Positions 1 to 6,254 of a stretch of DNA of 8,242 bases are shown piece by piece (within the stretch, counting starts at the first letter, position 1; each line of letters starts with the position of its first letter). The notes under the pieces were generated by a model. That model was given only the letters and a program-made list of their open reading frames with translations, was not told the DNA's origin and did not search any database. The DNA comes from an uncultured Chthoniobacterales bacterium (GTDB lineage: Bacteria; Verrucomicrobiota; Verrucomicrobiae; Chthoniobacterales; UBA10450), in NCBI GenBank assembly GCA_955652855.1, contig CATPCN010000055.1, positions 1 through 8,242 on the forward strand, given 5' to 3'. A program made the translations under genes and the position numbers.

Positions 1-13
1 CCGATCCAGAAGT

Positions 14-907
14 TCATAACTCGGCTCTTCGTCGATAAACAATGATCGCGCCAATCGTGATCGTGATGACCAGTCCGATTCCGAACTCGTCGATGATATA
101 TTTCGTCGGGCCGGTGTCACGCGTCAGCGGAGTGCAAATTGATTGGATGAACAGATTGTGACTGGCGTGAAAAATAGCGGCTGGCCAAAGACTGCCGGAT
201 CGCAGCGCCAGCCACGCTAGAATGAAGCTATCGGCCACGACCATCAACGTGAAGCAGGTCAGGCCAAACCATGGCGGACCACCCGCGTTGTAGTCTGCGA
301 AAAGCAGAATCGGATAATGATAAACCGCCCACATTAATCCGCTGATGACGCCAATCGCCGGAAAGCCGACCACTTTCGATAACTCGGGCACGAGAAAACC
401 GCGCCAACCAATTTCTTCACCGAGCGCTCGTGAAAGTTTCGCGACCAGCCCGAGCGTCGCCGTAAACAAAACGAAAAGCGCGAGCGTGAGAGCCGGCGGA
501 AAATTCGTCCAACCGAATTGTTCCGCCGTTTTCGACAAGATCGACATATTGAAGCCGCCGAGACCGCTGAGCCAAACAACCAGGTAAACTGGAAGCACGT
601 AAGCGATCGGGATCAGATAACCAAGCCATGCGTAACGCGCGCTTCCCCATTTCCAGGGAAGATCGCGCACGCTTTCGCGGAAAATCTTTTTTGTGGCAAA
701 GGCGGCCAGCGCCGGACTCCACATCCCGCCGGTGACATAAAGCAGATTGCCCGCATCCATTTTGCCCGCGTGCAAGATGAATGCGTTAAACACACCGCTG
801 AACAGCATGGTCAGTGCGTAGAAGCAGCCGATCTTTTTCCAAATGCGCGCGTTCGATTCGTTCATGGGACGCTGGAAGATTTTTTCGGGACTACAGTTTT
901 TCGGCAA
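14..907 (-). CDS. CPBP-family intramembrane metalloprotease (CAAX protease-like)
   Basis: Polytopic membrane protein of the CPBP/Abi family, glutamic-type intramembrane proteases that cleave prenylated or other membrane-bound substrates; the substrate here is unknown. The family motifs are visible: EEIGWRG at residues 164-170 (EExxxR), His197 in the YHYP segment and FHASHN at 246-251 with His247 and Asn251. About seven or eight hydrophobic segments are spread over residues 25-290, and the chain ends in a basic RRR tail. At 297 residues the length is normal for the family. The start is uncertain. The longest frame begins with TTG at 907, inside the end of the upstream methyltransferase gene, with a weak GGA ahead of it. 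An ATG at 865 (residue 15) gives 283 residues and begins 26 bases after that gene's stop codon, but has no clear ribosome site. Either way it is probably the last gene of a three-gene leftward operon. The family is certain by motif; the role is not. Confidence 0.9.
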   Translation of the reverse strand: MPKNCSPEKIFQRPMNESNARIWKKIGCFYALTMLFSGVFNAFILHAGKMDAGNLLYVTGGMWSPALAAFATKKIFRESVRDLPWKWGSARYAWLGYLIPIAYVLPVYLVVWLSGLGGFNMSILSKTAEQFGWTNFPPALTLALFVLFTATLGLVAKLSRALGEEIGWRGFLVPELSKVVGFPAIGVISGLMWAVYHYPILLFADYNAGGPPWFGLTCFTLMVVADSFILAWLALRSGSLWPAAIFHASHNLFIQSICTPLTRDTGPTKYIIDEFGIGLVITITIGAIIVYRRRAEL

Positions 908-1727
908 CGATTTCCAGGACGAGCGGCGTGATCATCAAGGAATTCGGATTCGCTTCGGCTCCGGCTAAGTCAGCGCGCACCTTGTCCGAAAACTTTTGAT
1001 CAATCCGGCCCATCTCTTGCAGGCGCGGAAGATAGACGTCAATAAATGTGGCCGGCCATTGCCACATCTCATCGCTAGGCCTTACCGCGAAGATATGCGG
1101 CGTAGCCGAGCGAATGACAAAATCGTTCTGCGATAGCAGCTCTGGTAATGCGGAAGCAGAATCCGGTTCGCCGCCGGATTCGCGCCACGTTGCGATCACA
1201 TGCTCGCGGAATTCTTCCTGCACTGGCAAGCGCGGCAAGAACCGCCACGTCTCGTAATGCCCGTACTCATGAAAGATCGAGATGCTTCCTTTTCGCATAA
1301 CGCCGCGGAGTTTCTTGATCAGCAATGCCGGATCAGAAACAAACGAGAGCACCCAGCGGCACCACGAAAAGTCGTAATCCCTTTTGGGTAAATCATCCGT
1401 CATCAAATCGAGCTCGTGAATCTTCACGTTCGCGAGAGAGCGAGCGCGGGCTACTTCCTTCAACGCGTTCACGAAATTGTTGGAGCGCTCGAGGGCGGTT
1501 ACTTCGCCATTCGGTCCGACAATTTCGGCAAGATCGACAGTCGCATAGCCGGGTCCTGCACCGACATCAAGGACGCGACTGCCGATGGTGATTTCAGCTC
1601 GTCGCCAGCAATCCAAAACCACTGGACGCCAGACGCGATGTTGCAGTCCGAGTCGCGCAATTTCTTCGTCGTGTGTGCCGAGAACGTAATCTCGCTCCAT
1701 TGCCATCAGCTGATGGTCGCTAACCAC
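891..1727 (-). CDS. Class I SAM-dependent methyltransferase
   Basis: Cytoplasmic S-adenosylmethionine-dependent methyltransferase with a Rossmann-like fold. Motif I is VLDVGAGPGYAT at residues 52-63. The acidic residue ending strand beta 2 is Glu80 (ALERS). Asp107 in HELDLMT and the SWCRWVLSF strand at 121-129 fit motifs II-III. The C-terminal third (about 155-278) is a substrate-binding extension, so at 278 residues it is longer than a bare methyltransferase domain. The substrate is unknown; the early GTHDEEIARLGLQHRVWRP stretch suggests a small-molecule or quinone/sterol-like methylase group rather than an rRNA or DNA enzyme, but this is inference. The longest start is GTG at 1727 with a weak AGAAG upstream. 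ATG at 1706 or 1700 would place the conserved DYVLGTHDEE segment nearer the N-terminus and is equally possible. It lies 32 bases downstream of another methyltransferase gene, and its stop overlaps the longest version of the CPBP gene, which implies co-transcription. Confidence 0.9.
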   Translation of the reverse strand: MVSDHQLMAMERDYVLGTHDEEIARLGLQHRVWRPVVLDCWRRAEITIGSRVLDVGAGPGYATVDLAEIVGPNGEVTALERSNNFVNALKEVARARSLANVKIHELDLMTDDLPKRDYDFSWCRWVLSFVSDPALLIKKLRGVMRKGSISIFHEYGHYETWRFLPRLPVQEEFREHVIATWRESGGEPDSASALPELLSQNDFVIRSATPHIFAVRPSDEMWQWPATFIDVYLPRLQEMGRIDQKFSDKVRADLAGAEANPNSLMITPLVLEIVAEKL

Positions 1728-1759
1728 AACTTCTTTGCCACTGGATTCTTATGGCACCG

Positions 1760-2560
1760 TCAGCCAGCCGCGGAATCTTTTGCCCGCCAATAAACGAGAC
1801 TGGTGCCACGAATTCTGCGCAGGCCCAATCGTCGCGCTGATTTCAGTTCGTCCAGGGCGCGCGTGACTCCATTCCAGACTCCATAATCGTGCCAAATGAT
1901 AGTGGCGTTGATTGTCGCAAGTCGAAACGCCTCCTCCGAGTCGTGGATCGCATACTCGTAAGCATGCGATCCATCCACGAATACCAGGCCAACTTTACCG
2001 TAATGAGCGGACCAATCATACGAAGCGGAGTCGCCCAATAGCTGAACAATTTTAGTGGTGCACTCGCGCCAAGGTCCCTTGTAACTGCGAAAGCGTTGAC
2101 CGGGCGTTGGCTTGTCGACAAAGGGACGTTCAGCTTTCATCGAACGAAATTTGGGCGTCGAATCTGCCGGCAGATCCAAAGTAAACACCTGCGTGGTTCG
2201 AGGAGAATTCAGCGCAAGATTCAGGGTTGTGCGTCCGTCGAATGTGCCGATCTCAATGATCTCTTGCCCCGGCGCGACGGCAGCAGCCGCGTGCGCGAGC
2301 AGAGCGAGTTCATGAAATCGTAGGTTCCCATAAACTCTCTCAGGTTCTACCAGGTAGACCTTCTTTGCCGAAATGACACTGCGCCATGAGACGTCGGAGA
2401 GCATCCCCGCTTGCGGCTCTCGATAGCCAGCAAGGCCGCGCAACCTTCGCGTCAGTCTTCTAAGGTTCTGCGCCAGGCGCGAAAACGGCCAATAGACATA
2501 AATCGCGATAAACGCGTTCCATTTCGCGCGCAATTTAGTTATCGGCATACTACGAAACAT
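1760..2560 (-). CDS. Class I methyltransferase, Methyltransf_24-like
   Basis: Putative SAM-dependent methyltransferase of 266 residues. Residues 1-65 are basic and amphipathic with a short hydrophobic stretch (about 16-26), perhaps a membrane-association segment; this part is not typical of the catalytic fold. The core begins near residue 80: motif I is EIGTFDGRTT (103-112), the acidic end of beta 2 is Asp129 (FTLDL), and VFVDGSHAYE (193-202) followed by IIWHDYG (222-227) matches the Methyltransf_24 group, often found in glycan or secondary-metabolite loci. The substrate is unknown. The ATG at 2560 is well supported by GAGGA about seven bases upstream, one of the few clear ribosome sites in the window. 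It is the first gene of the likely leftward operon with the methyltransferase and CPBP protease downstream. Pairing two unrelated methyltransferases suggests successive modification of one product, but no synthase gene is present. Confidence 0.88.
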   Translation of the reverse strand: MFRSMPITKLRAKWNAFIAIYVYWPFSRLAQNLRRLTRRLRGLAGYREPQAGMLSDVSWRSVISAKKVYLVEPERVYGNLRFHELALLAHAAAAVAPGQEIIEIGTFDGRTTLNLALNSPRTTQVFTLDLPADSTPKFRSMKAERPFVDKPTPGQRFRSYKGPWRECTTKIVQLLGDSASYDWSAHYGKVGLVFVDGSHAYEYAIHDSEEAFRLATINATIIWHDYGVWNGVTRALDELKSARRLGLRRIRGTSLVYWRAKDSAAG

Positions 2561-2574
2561 ACATCTTCCTCGCC
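2561..2574 (-). promoter_or_regulatory. Ribosome binding site of the Methyltransf_24-like gene
   Basis: Reading leftward, the bases before the ATG at 2560 are GAGGAAGATGT. GAGGA is a good Shine-Dalgarno match at normal spacing. It fixes the start at 2560 rather than at the second Met (2548). Confidence 0.7.
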
Positions 2575-2629
2575 CGACGGAGCCGGGACAGTGACGGATT
2601 TTAATGAGAAGTCTTCTTCTGGTCGACGA

Positions 2630-2712
2630 TCACGCGGACGAACGACTGCCGTCCAATCCAAGCTCTGCAAAGCAGACCGTCACATTGTCGATCTTGTTAC
2701 GAAATCTTGCCC
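2630..2712 (-). pseudogene. Possible remnant of a PP2C-type phosphatase C-terminus
   Basis: On the minus strand a frame ending in TGA at 2630-2632 reads ARFRNKIDNVTVCFAELG and then a short tail. The DNVTV core resembles the last conserved strand of PP2C-family Ser/Thr phosphatases (consensus close to DNxTV). No ATG precedes it and no other PP2C motif is present, so at most it is the last 25 or so codons of a lost gene. It lies just downstream of the purine-rich repeat, in the same frame as the stop codon of the secreted-protein gene at 2750. The match is short and could be chance. Confidence 0.25.
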
Positions 2713-2730
2713 GACCCGAGCTAGCGTCGG

Positions 2731-2747
2731 TTCTACTTTCTACTTTC
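2731..2747 (-). repeat. Purine-rich repeat GAAAGTAGAAAGTAGAA, copy 1
   Basis: Two units of the GAAAGTA type read leftward, starting two bases after the TAG stop (2750-2752) of the small secreted-protein gene. Related copies lie at 6213-6250 and 8020-8036, and a looser variant at 6874-6907. All have the same orientation relative to the neighbouring leftward genes. The function is unknown. Confidence 0.65.
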
Positions 2748-2749
2748 GT

Positions 2750-3190
2750 CTAGGGCGTCAGGAAAATTTTTCCGGTGTAAGGATCTTTCACTTCGGTTCC
2801 GCTCGGAAAGCCGCGCACATCAACATAACCCCCGTTCGGCGCGAACGGACTTGTGACAAAGCCGGTCTTGTTCGGAACTGGAATTCCGTACGGCACATCG
2901 CGCTTCTTGCCTTTCGTGTCCGGAGCCGCCGATGTCGCGCGCTGGGTCTGTTCGGGCGGCGTCGGACTAGGAGTCACGGTGGGCGATGCATTCGTCGTTG
3001 ACTGCGCGCTAGCATCCTTGCGACGCGGATGCTTTTGCGGATGCGCGATCGAGTTACCCAGCGCCTTCAGTAATTCGCCGAGCGAACGCGCTTCGACTAC
3101 GCCGCTCGTCATCACAAATCCTAAGATCGACAATATTACGGTTAGTTTAATCAGCAATCTGTTCACGCGATGGCCGCCAGTTTGGCTCAT
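2750..3190 (-). CDS. Small secreted protein with Pro/Thr-rich linker
   Basis: I do not recognise a named family. The 146-residue product has a basic N-terminus, a hydrophobic segment at about 11-29 (LLIKLTVILSILGFVMTSG) and a VEA-R boundary near 32-35, which reads as a Sec signal peptide. A basic stretch with HPQKHPRRK follows, then a low-complexity Ser/Thr/Pro linker at about 62-92. The compact C-terminal part (about 97-146) contains VPYGIPVP, GFVTSPFAP, GYVDVRGFPSGT and DPYTGKIF, and looks conserved: a short beta-rich, Gly/Pro-punctuated module probably displayed outside the cytoplasmic membrane. The start is ATG at 3190, without a clear ribosome site; a GTG at residue 9 is a possible alternative that still keeps the signal peptide. 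It diverges from the HD-domain gene across an 88-base gap, and its stop is followed at once by a purine-rich repeat. Confidence 0.72.
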   Translation of the reverse strand: MSQTGGHRVNRLLIKLTVILSILGFVMTSGVVEARSLGELLKALGNSIAHPQKHPRRKDASAQSTTNASPTVTPSPTPPEQTQRATSAAPDTKGKKRDVPYGIPVPNKTGFVTSPFAPNGGYVDVRGFPSGTEVKDPYTGKIFLTP

Positions 3191-3278
3191 GCCGAGCGAC
3201 TGTTCAAACGTTCTCCGCGTGAATAAAATGTCGATCTTGCATGCACCCGCCGGTTTCCCCCGCTAACGTGATTGCGTC

Positions 3279-3869
3279 GTGAACACTCTCGCTGACCGCG
3301 CTGTCACCATTCTTCATGAGTGGGTGCAATCGGAAAGCCTGCGGAAACATTGCTACGCCGTCGCTGACTCGATGAAACATTTCGCGCAACTGCGCGGCGC
3401 GGATGTCGATCTTTGGGAAGCGGTCGTTTTGCTGCACGACATGGATTACGAGCGTCATCCGAATCAGGAGCGCAGCCCGAGCGAAGGCCACCCGTTCGTC
3501 GGCGTCGCGTGGCTGCGCGAGCACGGCTGGAGCGAAGAAGTCTGTCGCGCAATTCTTTCGCACGCCGATTACTCGGGCGTCGCGCGCGAGACGCCGCTTG
3601 AGAAAACTCTCTACGCCGTCGATGAATTAGGCGGGTTCGTCATCGCGGTCGCGCGCGTTCGGCCGACGAAAAGCATCCACGATGTGGATGTTGCCGCGGT
3701 AAAAAAGAAGATGAAGGACAAAGCCTTCGCGCGCGCCGTCAACCGCGAAGACATCGTGCACGGAGCTGCCGAGCTAGAAATGTCGCTCGATAACGTGATC
3801 GCGGAAGTCATCGCTGCGTTGAAGTCAGACGCCAAGCGGCTCGGTCTCGCCGGAATTGCGACTCAGTAA
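3279..3869 (+). CDS. HD-domain phosphohydrolase
   Basis: A 196-residue soluble protein with the metal-binding HD signature: His24 (LRKHCYAV), the His53-Asp54 pair in LLHDMDYE, His95 in LSHADY and Asp115 in YAVDELGGF. This order (H...HD...H...D) is that of HD/HDIG phosphohydrolases, which use one or two divalent metals to cleave phosphoester or nucleotide substrates. The start of the domain, ILHEWVQSESLRKH, is typical of a stand-alone bacterial subgroup of unknown substrate. Residues 125-196 form a mostly helical tail with a KKKMKDK basic patch. The start is GTG at 3279, without a Shine-Dalgarno site; the domain begins so close to it that a later start would remove essential residues. It is the only confident rightward gene in the window and converges on the helicase with a 46-base gap. 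Confidence 0.88.
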   Translation: MNTLADRAVTILHEWVQSESLRKHCYAVADSMKHFAQLRGADVDLWEAVVLLHDMDYERHPNQERSPSEGHPFVGVAWLREHGWSEEVCRAILSHADYSGVARETPLEKTLYAVDELGGFVIAVARVRPTKSIHDVDVAAVKKKMKDKAFARAVNREDIVHGAAELEMSLDNVIAEVIAALKSDAKRLGLAGIATQ

Positions 3870-3915
3870 CAGCGGTTATTCCTCAGACGAAGCGTCCTTC
3901 AGATGGCGTAAAAGT

Positions 3916-5235
3916 TCACCGCGAGCGTGATCTTCCCCATGATCGCTGGCGTGACGAAGAATAACGCCGGCCGCCGCCATTGCGCTGGGTCGCGTCACCA
4001 CTTCCGCGCGCAGAATTTCCAGGCAAGCGCGGCTCCATTTTTTTCGGCCGCGAAACACGGGCTTCTCCTCTGCCTCGCTCTTCGCGCGGCGGGCCGGCCG
4101 CATTGTAGTCAAACCCTTCGGCTTTCTTTCGCACGATCCCCCGACCGATGAAACGCTCAAGCGAACGCAACTGGCCCTGATCTTCCGGCGTGACGAAGCT
4201 GATCGCATCGCCCACGGCATGCGCGCGACCCGTGCGACCGATCCGATGGACGTAATCCTCCGAGTGCATCGGAAAGTCGTAGTTCACGACATGCGAAATC
4301 CCATCGATATCGATGCCTCGCGCAGCGATGTCCGTGGCGACAAGCACACGCACCGCTCCCGACTTGAAATCCTTCAAGGCGCGCAGCCGTTGATTTTGCG
4401 AACGATTCGAATGAATCGTGCCGGTTTTGATCCCGCTGCTCTCGAGCCGGCGTGCGATGCGATCGGCGCCGTGTTTCGTGCGGGTGAAGACCAGCACGGT
4501 GTCGAACTGCGGATCAGCCAGCAGGTGCAGAAGAAGCGCCGGCTTCAAATGCGGACGCACATCGTAAATGAATTGGGTGACGGTTTCCGCGGGGTTCGCG
4601 CGACGGCCTATCTCGATAATCGTGGGAGAGTGTTGGAACTCGTGCGTTAACTTCTCGATCTCACGCGAGAGCGACGCCGAGAACATGAGCGTCTGGCGTT
4701 TTTGCGGCAACGCTTTCACGATTTGCCGGATCGGCGGAAGGAAACCCATGTCGAGCATGCGATCGGCTTCATCAAGCACCAGGAATTCAATTCCAGAAAA
4801 ATTGGTCAACCGCTGGCCCATCAGGTCGATTAACCGGCCCGGCGTCGCGACGACAAGATCGACGCCCGAACGGAGCGCTTCGATCTGCGGGCGTTCGCTC
4901 ACGCCGCCGAACACCGTCGCCATCCGTAAAGGAAGATGTTTCGCATAGGCGCGCACATTCTCTTCGATCTGGACCACGAGCTCCCGCGTCGGAGCGACGA
5001 TGAGCGCACGCATCCCGCGTCGTTTACCATCCGCGTTAGTGGTGGCCAGTTTGGTCAGTATTGGCAAAACGAATGCGGCTGTCTTTCCCGTTCCCGTCTG
5101 CGCAATTCCGATCACATCACGTCCCGCCAGCACCTCTGGAATGGCGGCAAGCTGAATGGGAGTCGGCTCCGTGTAACCAGCTTCCTGGATGGCTTTGAGA
5201 ACTTGAGGTGAAAGTTGCAGGGCGCGGAACGGCAT
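3916..5235 (-). CDS. rhlE: DEAD-box ATP-dependent RNA helicase, RhlE-type
   Basis: Cytoplasmic ATP-dependent RNA helicase that remodels structured RNA in ribosome assembly, mRNA decay or cold adaptation. All core motifs are present in order: Q motif with Phe3 and GYTEPTPIQ (20-28), Walker A AQTGTGKT (45-52), PTREL (82-86), GG (110-111), TPGR (131-134), DEAD (155-158), motif III SAS (186-188), VFTRTKHGAD (249-258), VLVATDIAARGIDI (297-310) and HRIGRTGR (330-337). FTRTKHGAD and EGFDY (373-377) are characteristic of the RhlE branch. The tail from about 380 to 439 is disordered, rich in Arg, Gly and Ser, and probably binds RNA. Motif III reads SAS instead of the usual SAT, a conservative change. 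Length 439 is normal for RhlE. The start is ATG at 5235 with no ribosome site, and the Q motif lies directly after it, so no later start is possible. Confidence 0.96.
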   Translation of the reverse strand: MPFRALQLSPQVLKAIQEAGYTEPTPIQLAAIPEVLAGRDVIGIAQTGTGKTAAFVLPILTKLATTNADGKRRGMRALIVAPTRELVVQIEENVRAYAKHLPLRMATVFGGVSERPQIEALRSGVDLVVATPGRLIDLMGQRLTNFSGIEFLVLDEADRMLDMGFLPPIRQIVKALPQKRQTLMFSASLSREIEKLTHEFQHSPTIIEIGRRANPAETVTQFIYDVRPHLKPALLLHLLADPQFDTVLVFTRTKHGADRIARRLESSGIKTGTIHSNRSQNQRLRALKDFKSGAVRVLVATDIAARGIDIDGISHVVNYDFPMHSEDYVHRIGRTGRAHAVGDAISFVTPEDQGQLRSLERFIGRGIVRKKAEGFDYNAAGPPREERGRGEARVSRPKKMEPRLPGNSARGSGDATQRNGGGRRYSSSRQRSWGRSRSR

Positions 5236-5279
5236 AAGAATGATTACTATCGTCTGTTAGCCGCGCCCCACCCGCTATC

Positions 5280-5474
5280 TCATCCGCACGATCCGACCGA
5301 AGGACCTGTCGATCCACCGCGCACCAGTACGCTGTAGCCAGCGGGGATCACACGCCGCACTGCTTCCCCGGTCTCCGGATCAACGCGGAGCGGCTCGTCG
5401 TGGACGCTTTGTTTAACCTCAAGCGCACGTATTGGCTTAGTGGCGTCAGTGGTTTCGTAAATATAAGTGGGCAC
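5280..5474 (-). CDS. Small FmdB-like protein lacking the zinc-ribbon cysteines
   Basis: A 64-residue protein beginning MPTYIYET, the start typical of the FmdB family of small putative regulatory proteins. Typical members carry two CxxC pairs forming a zinc ribbon; here there is only one Cys, in the terminal SCG. The rest fits a cysteine-less relative: EVKQSVHDEPL at about 19-29, then DPETGEAVRRVIPAGYSVL at 32-50, matching the conserved 'HPETGEPVRRVISGG' pattern. It probably folds as a small beta-hairpin domain; its role is unknown. The start is GTG at 5474 with GAGGG about 11 bases upstream. It lies 44 bases upstream of the helicase in the same direction, so the two may share a transcript. 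Confidence 0.72.
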   Translation of the reverse strand: MPTYIYETTDATKPIRALEVKQSVHDEPLRVDPETGEAVRRVIPAGYSVLVRGGSTGPSVGSCG

Positions 5475-5482
5475 CTGAGATT

Positions 5483-5635
5483 TTACCCTCGGAATTTGCT
5501 CGCGGCACGCCGCACCGGCGCTTTGTGAGCTAGCTGTTTGCGTTGCTTCGCGGATACGCTCTCCGATCGCGACGTATCTCGCTTTGGGATCGAGCGATTG
5601 CCTCTGAATTGAGATTTGGCGTTCTGGTCGTGCAC
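5483..5635 (-). CDS. Possible small basic peptide (50 residues)
   Basis: A short open frame starting at GTG 5635 and ending with TAA at 5483-5485, eight bases before the FmdB-like start. The product is highly basic, ending with SAKQRKQLAHKAPVRRAASK and FRG, about a quarter Lys plus Arg, and hydrophilic throughout. Close spacing to the next gene would allow translational coupling. Against it: no ribosome site, a GTG start, no family I recognise, and another frame is also open through the same stretch. It may be a nucleic-acid-binding peptide or simply non-coding DNA. Confidence 0.3.
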   Translation of the reverse strand: MHDQNAKSQFRGNRSIPKRDTSRSESVSAKQRKQLAHKAPVRRAASKFRG

Positions 5636-5709
5636 GTTTGGAGAGTGGTGAACCTAAGCCGCAACTGCCGATTACCTAATGGTATTGGCGTCTGACATCC
5701 GAAAACGAC

Positions 5710-6132
5710 TTAGGCGGGTTGCTTAAGACTTCCGCACTTTGCTTCGTAGCTCTCGATGAACGCCGCGATCTTTGAATGAAAGCTTTCTTGCGCCGAATAG
5801 AGAGCGCCTATCGGTTCAGAAAACTCCTTCTGTTTAAGCTCGTCTTCGATCGTCAACGTGAGCTGGGCGAGCGTCTCGATATTGGCGCGAGAATGAAATT
5901 CCATCTCCTTGAGCTTGGAGAGAACGGCGAGAGACTTTTCCAAATCACCGGCTTGGTGTTCCGCTTTCGCGCCTTGTGTGTTTGCTGGCGTTGACGCGGT
6001 TTCAGCAGGCTGATTCTGCGGCGCACCCGGCGACTTATTTCCTTTCCCAGGTTTCGCGGCGGGCTTTGCCTCGTGATGATGTTTCTCCTGAGTGACCTTC
6101 TTCTTGTGAGCAACGTTTCGGGGATCTGACAT
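5710..6132 (-). CDS. Hypothetical Lys/His/Ala/Pro-rich protein with helical C-terminus
   Basis: I do not recognise this family. With ATG 6132 the product has 140 residues. Residues 1-62 are low complexity and basic, with KKK and HHH runs and AKPAAKPGKGNK, then a Pro/Thr/Ala linker. Residues 63-135 are predicted all-helical by composition and heptad-like spacing (LEKSLAVLSKLKEMEF, ANIETLAQLTLTIEDELKQ, IGALYSAQESFHSKIAAFIESYEAK), probably a helical hairpin or coiled coil. There is no signal peptide or membrane segment. A disordered basic arm on a helical body suggests a nucleic-acid- or protein-binding scaffold; that is inference. The frame extends upstream to a GTG at 6186, but the added residues (LREASPFGGGTRSVSVG) overlap a palindrome and look non-coding, so ATG 6132 is preferred. 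Confidence 0.6.
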   Translation of the reverse strand: MSDPRNVAHKKKVTQEKHHHEAKPAAKPGKGNKSPGAPQNQPAETASTPANTQGAKAEHQAGDLEKSLAVLSKLKEMEFHSRANIETLAQLTLTIEDELKQKEFSEPIGALYSAQESFHSKIAAFIESYEAKCGSLKQPA

Positions 6133-6158
6133 CCCTACTGATACACTTCTTGTTCCGC

Positions 6159-6184
6159 CTCCGAAAGGAGACGCTTCGCGAAGC
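6159..6184. repeat. Two adjacent small inverted repeats upstream of the helical-protein gene
   Basis: GCTTCGCGAAGC (6173-6184) is a perfect 12-base palindrome. Two bases away, CTCC-GAAA-GGAG (6159-6170) can form a four-pair hairpin with a tetraloop. They lie between the DUF4189-like gene's end and the ATG at 6132, so could form leader hairpins or an operator. No T-run follows, so this is not a standard terminator. Confidence 0.45.
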
Positions 6185-6212
6185 ACCTTATCGCCTTACG
6201 TTTCTGAGCTCC

Positions 6213-6250
6213 GACTTTCTACTTTCTACCTTCTACTTTCTAATTTTCTG
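6213..6250 (-). repeat. Purine-rich repeat GAAAGTAGAA type, copy 2 (four to five units)
   Basis: Read leftward: GAAAATTAGAAAGTAGAAGG, then TAGAAAGTAGAAAGTC. It begins five bases after the TAA (6255-6257) that ends the corrected DUF4189-like frame, the same placement as copy 1 after the stop at 2750. The uncorrected frame instead translates part of it (KLESRR), which argues that frame is wrong there. Confidence 0.65.
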
Positions 6251-6254
6251 ACGG

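Noticed and set aside
1416..1793. Plus-strand frame of 125 codons
   Set aside because: Antisense to a methyltransferase with clear SAM motifs; no domain in the product.
2711..2730. Terminator hairpin after the small secreted-protein gene (CCGAC/GTCGG)
   Set aside because: Five pairs around a ten-base loop with no T-run on either strand.
2411..3001. Plus-strand frame of 196 codons
   Set aside because: It runs antisense over the end of one methyltransferase, the intergenic repeat and the secreted-protein gene; its product is Arg/Ser-rich without any domain.
3203..3229. Promoter for the HD-domain gene (TTCAAA and TAAAAT)
   Set aside because: The spacing is only 15 bases and both boxes are poor matches, so I did not list it.
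3876..4220. Minus-strand frame of 114 codons overlapping the helicase tail
   Set aside because: The RhlE frame keeps a typical Arg/Gly/Ser tail up to its own stop at 3916; the alternative frame has no recognisable domain and only reflects GC-rich codon structure.
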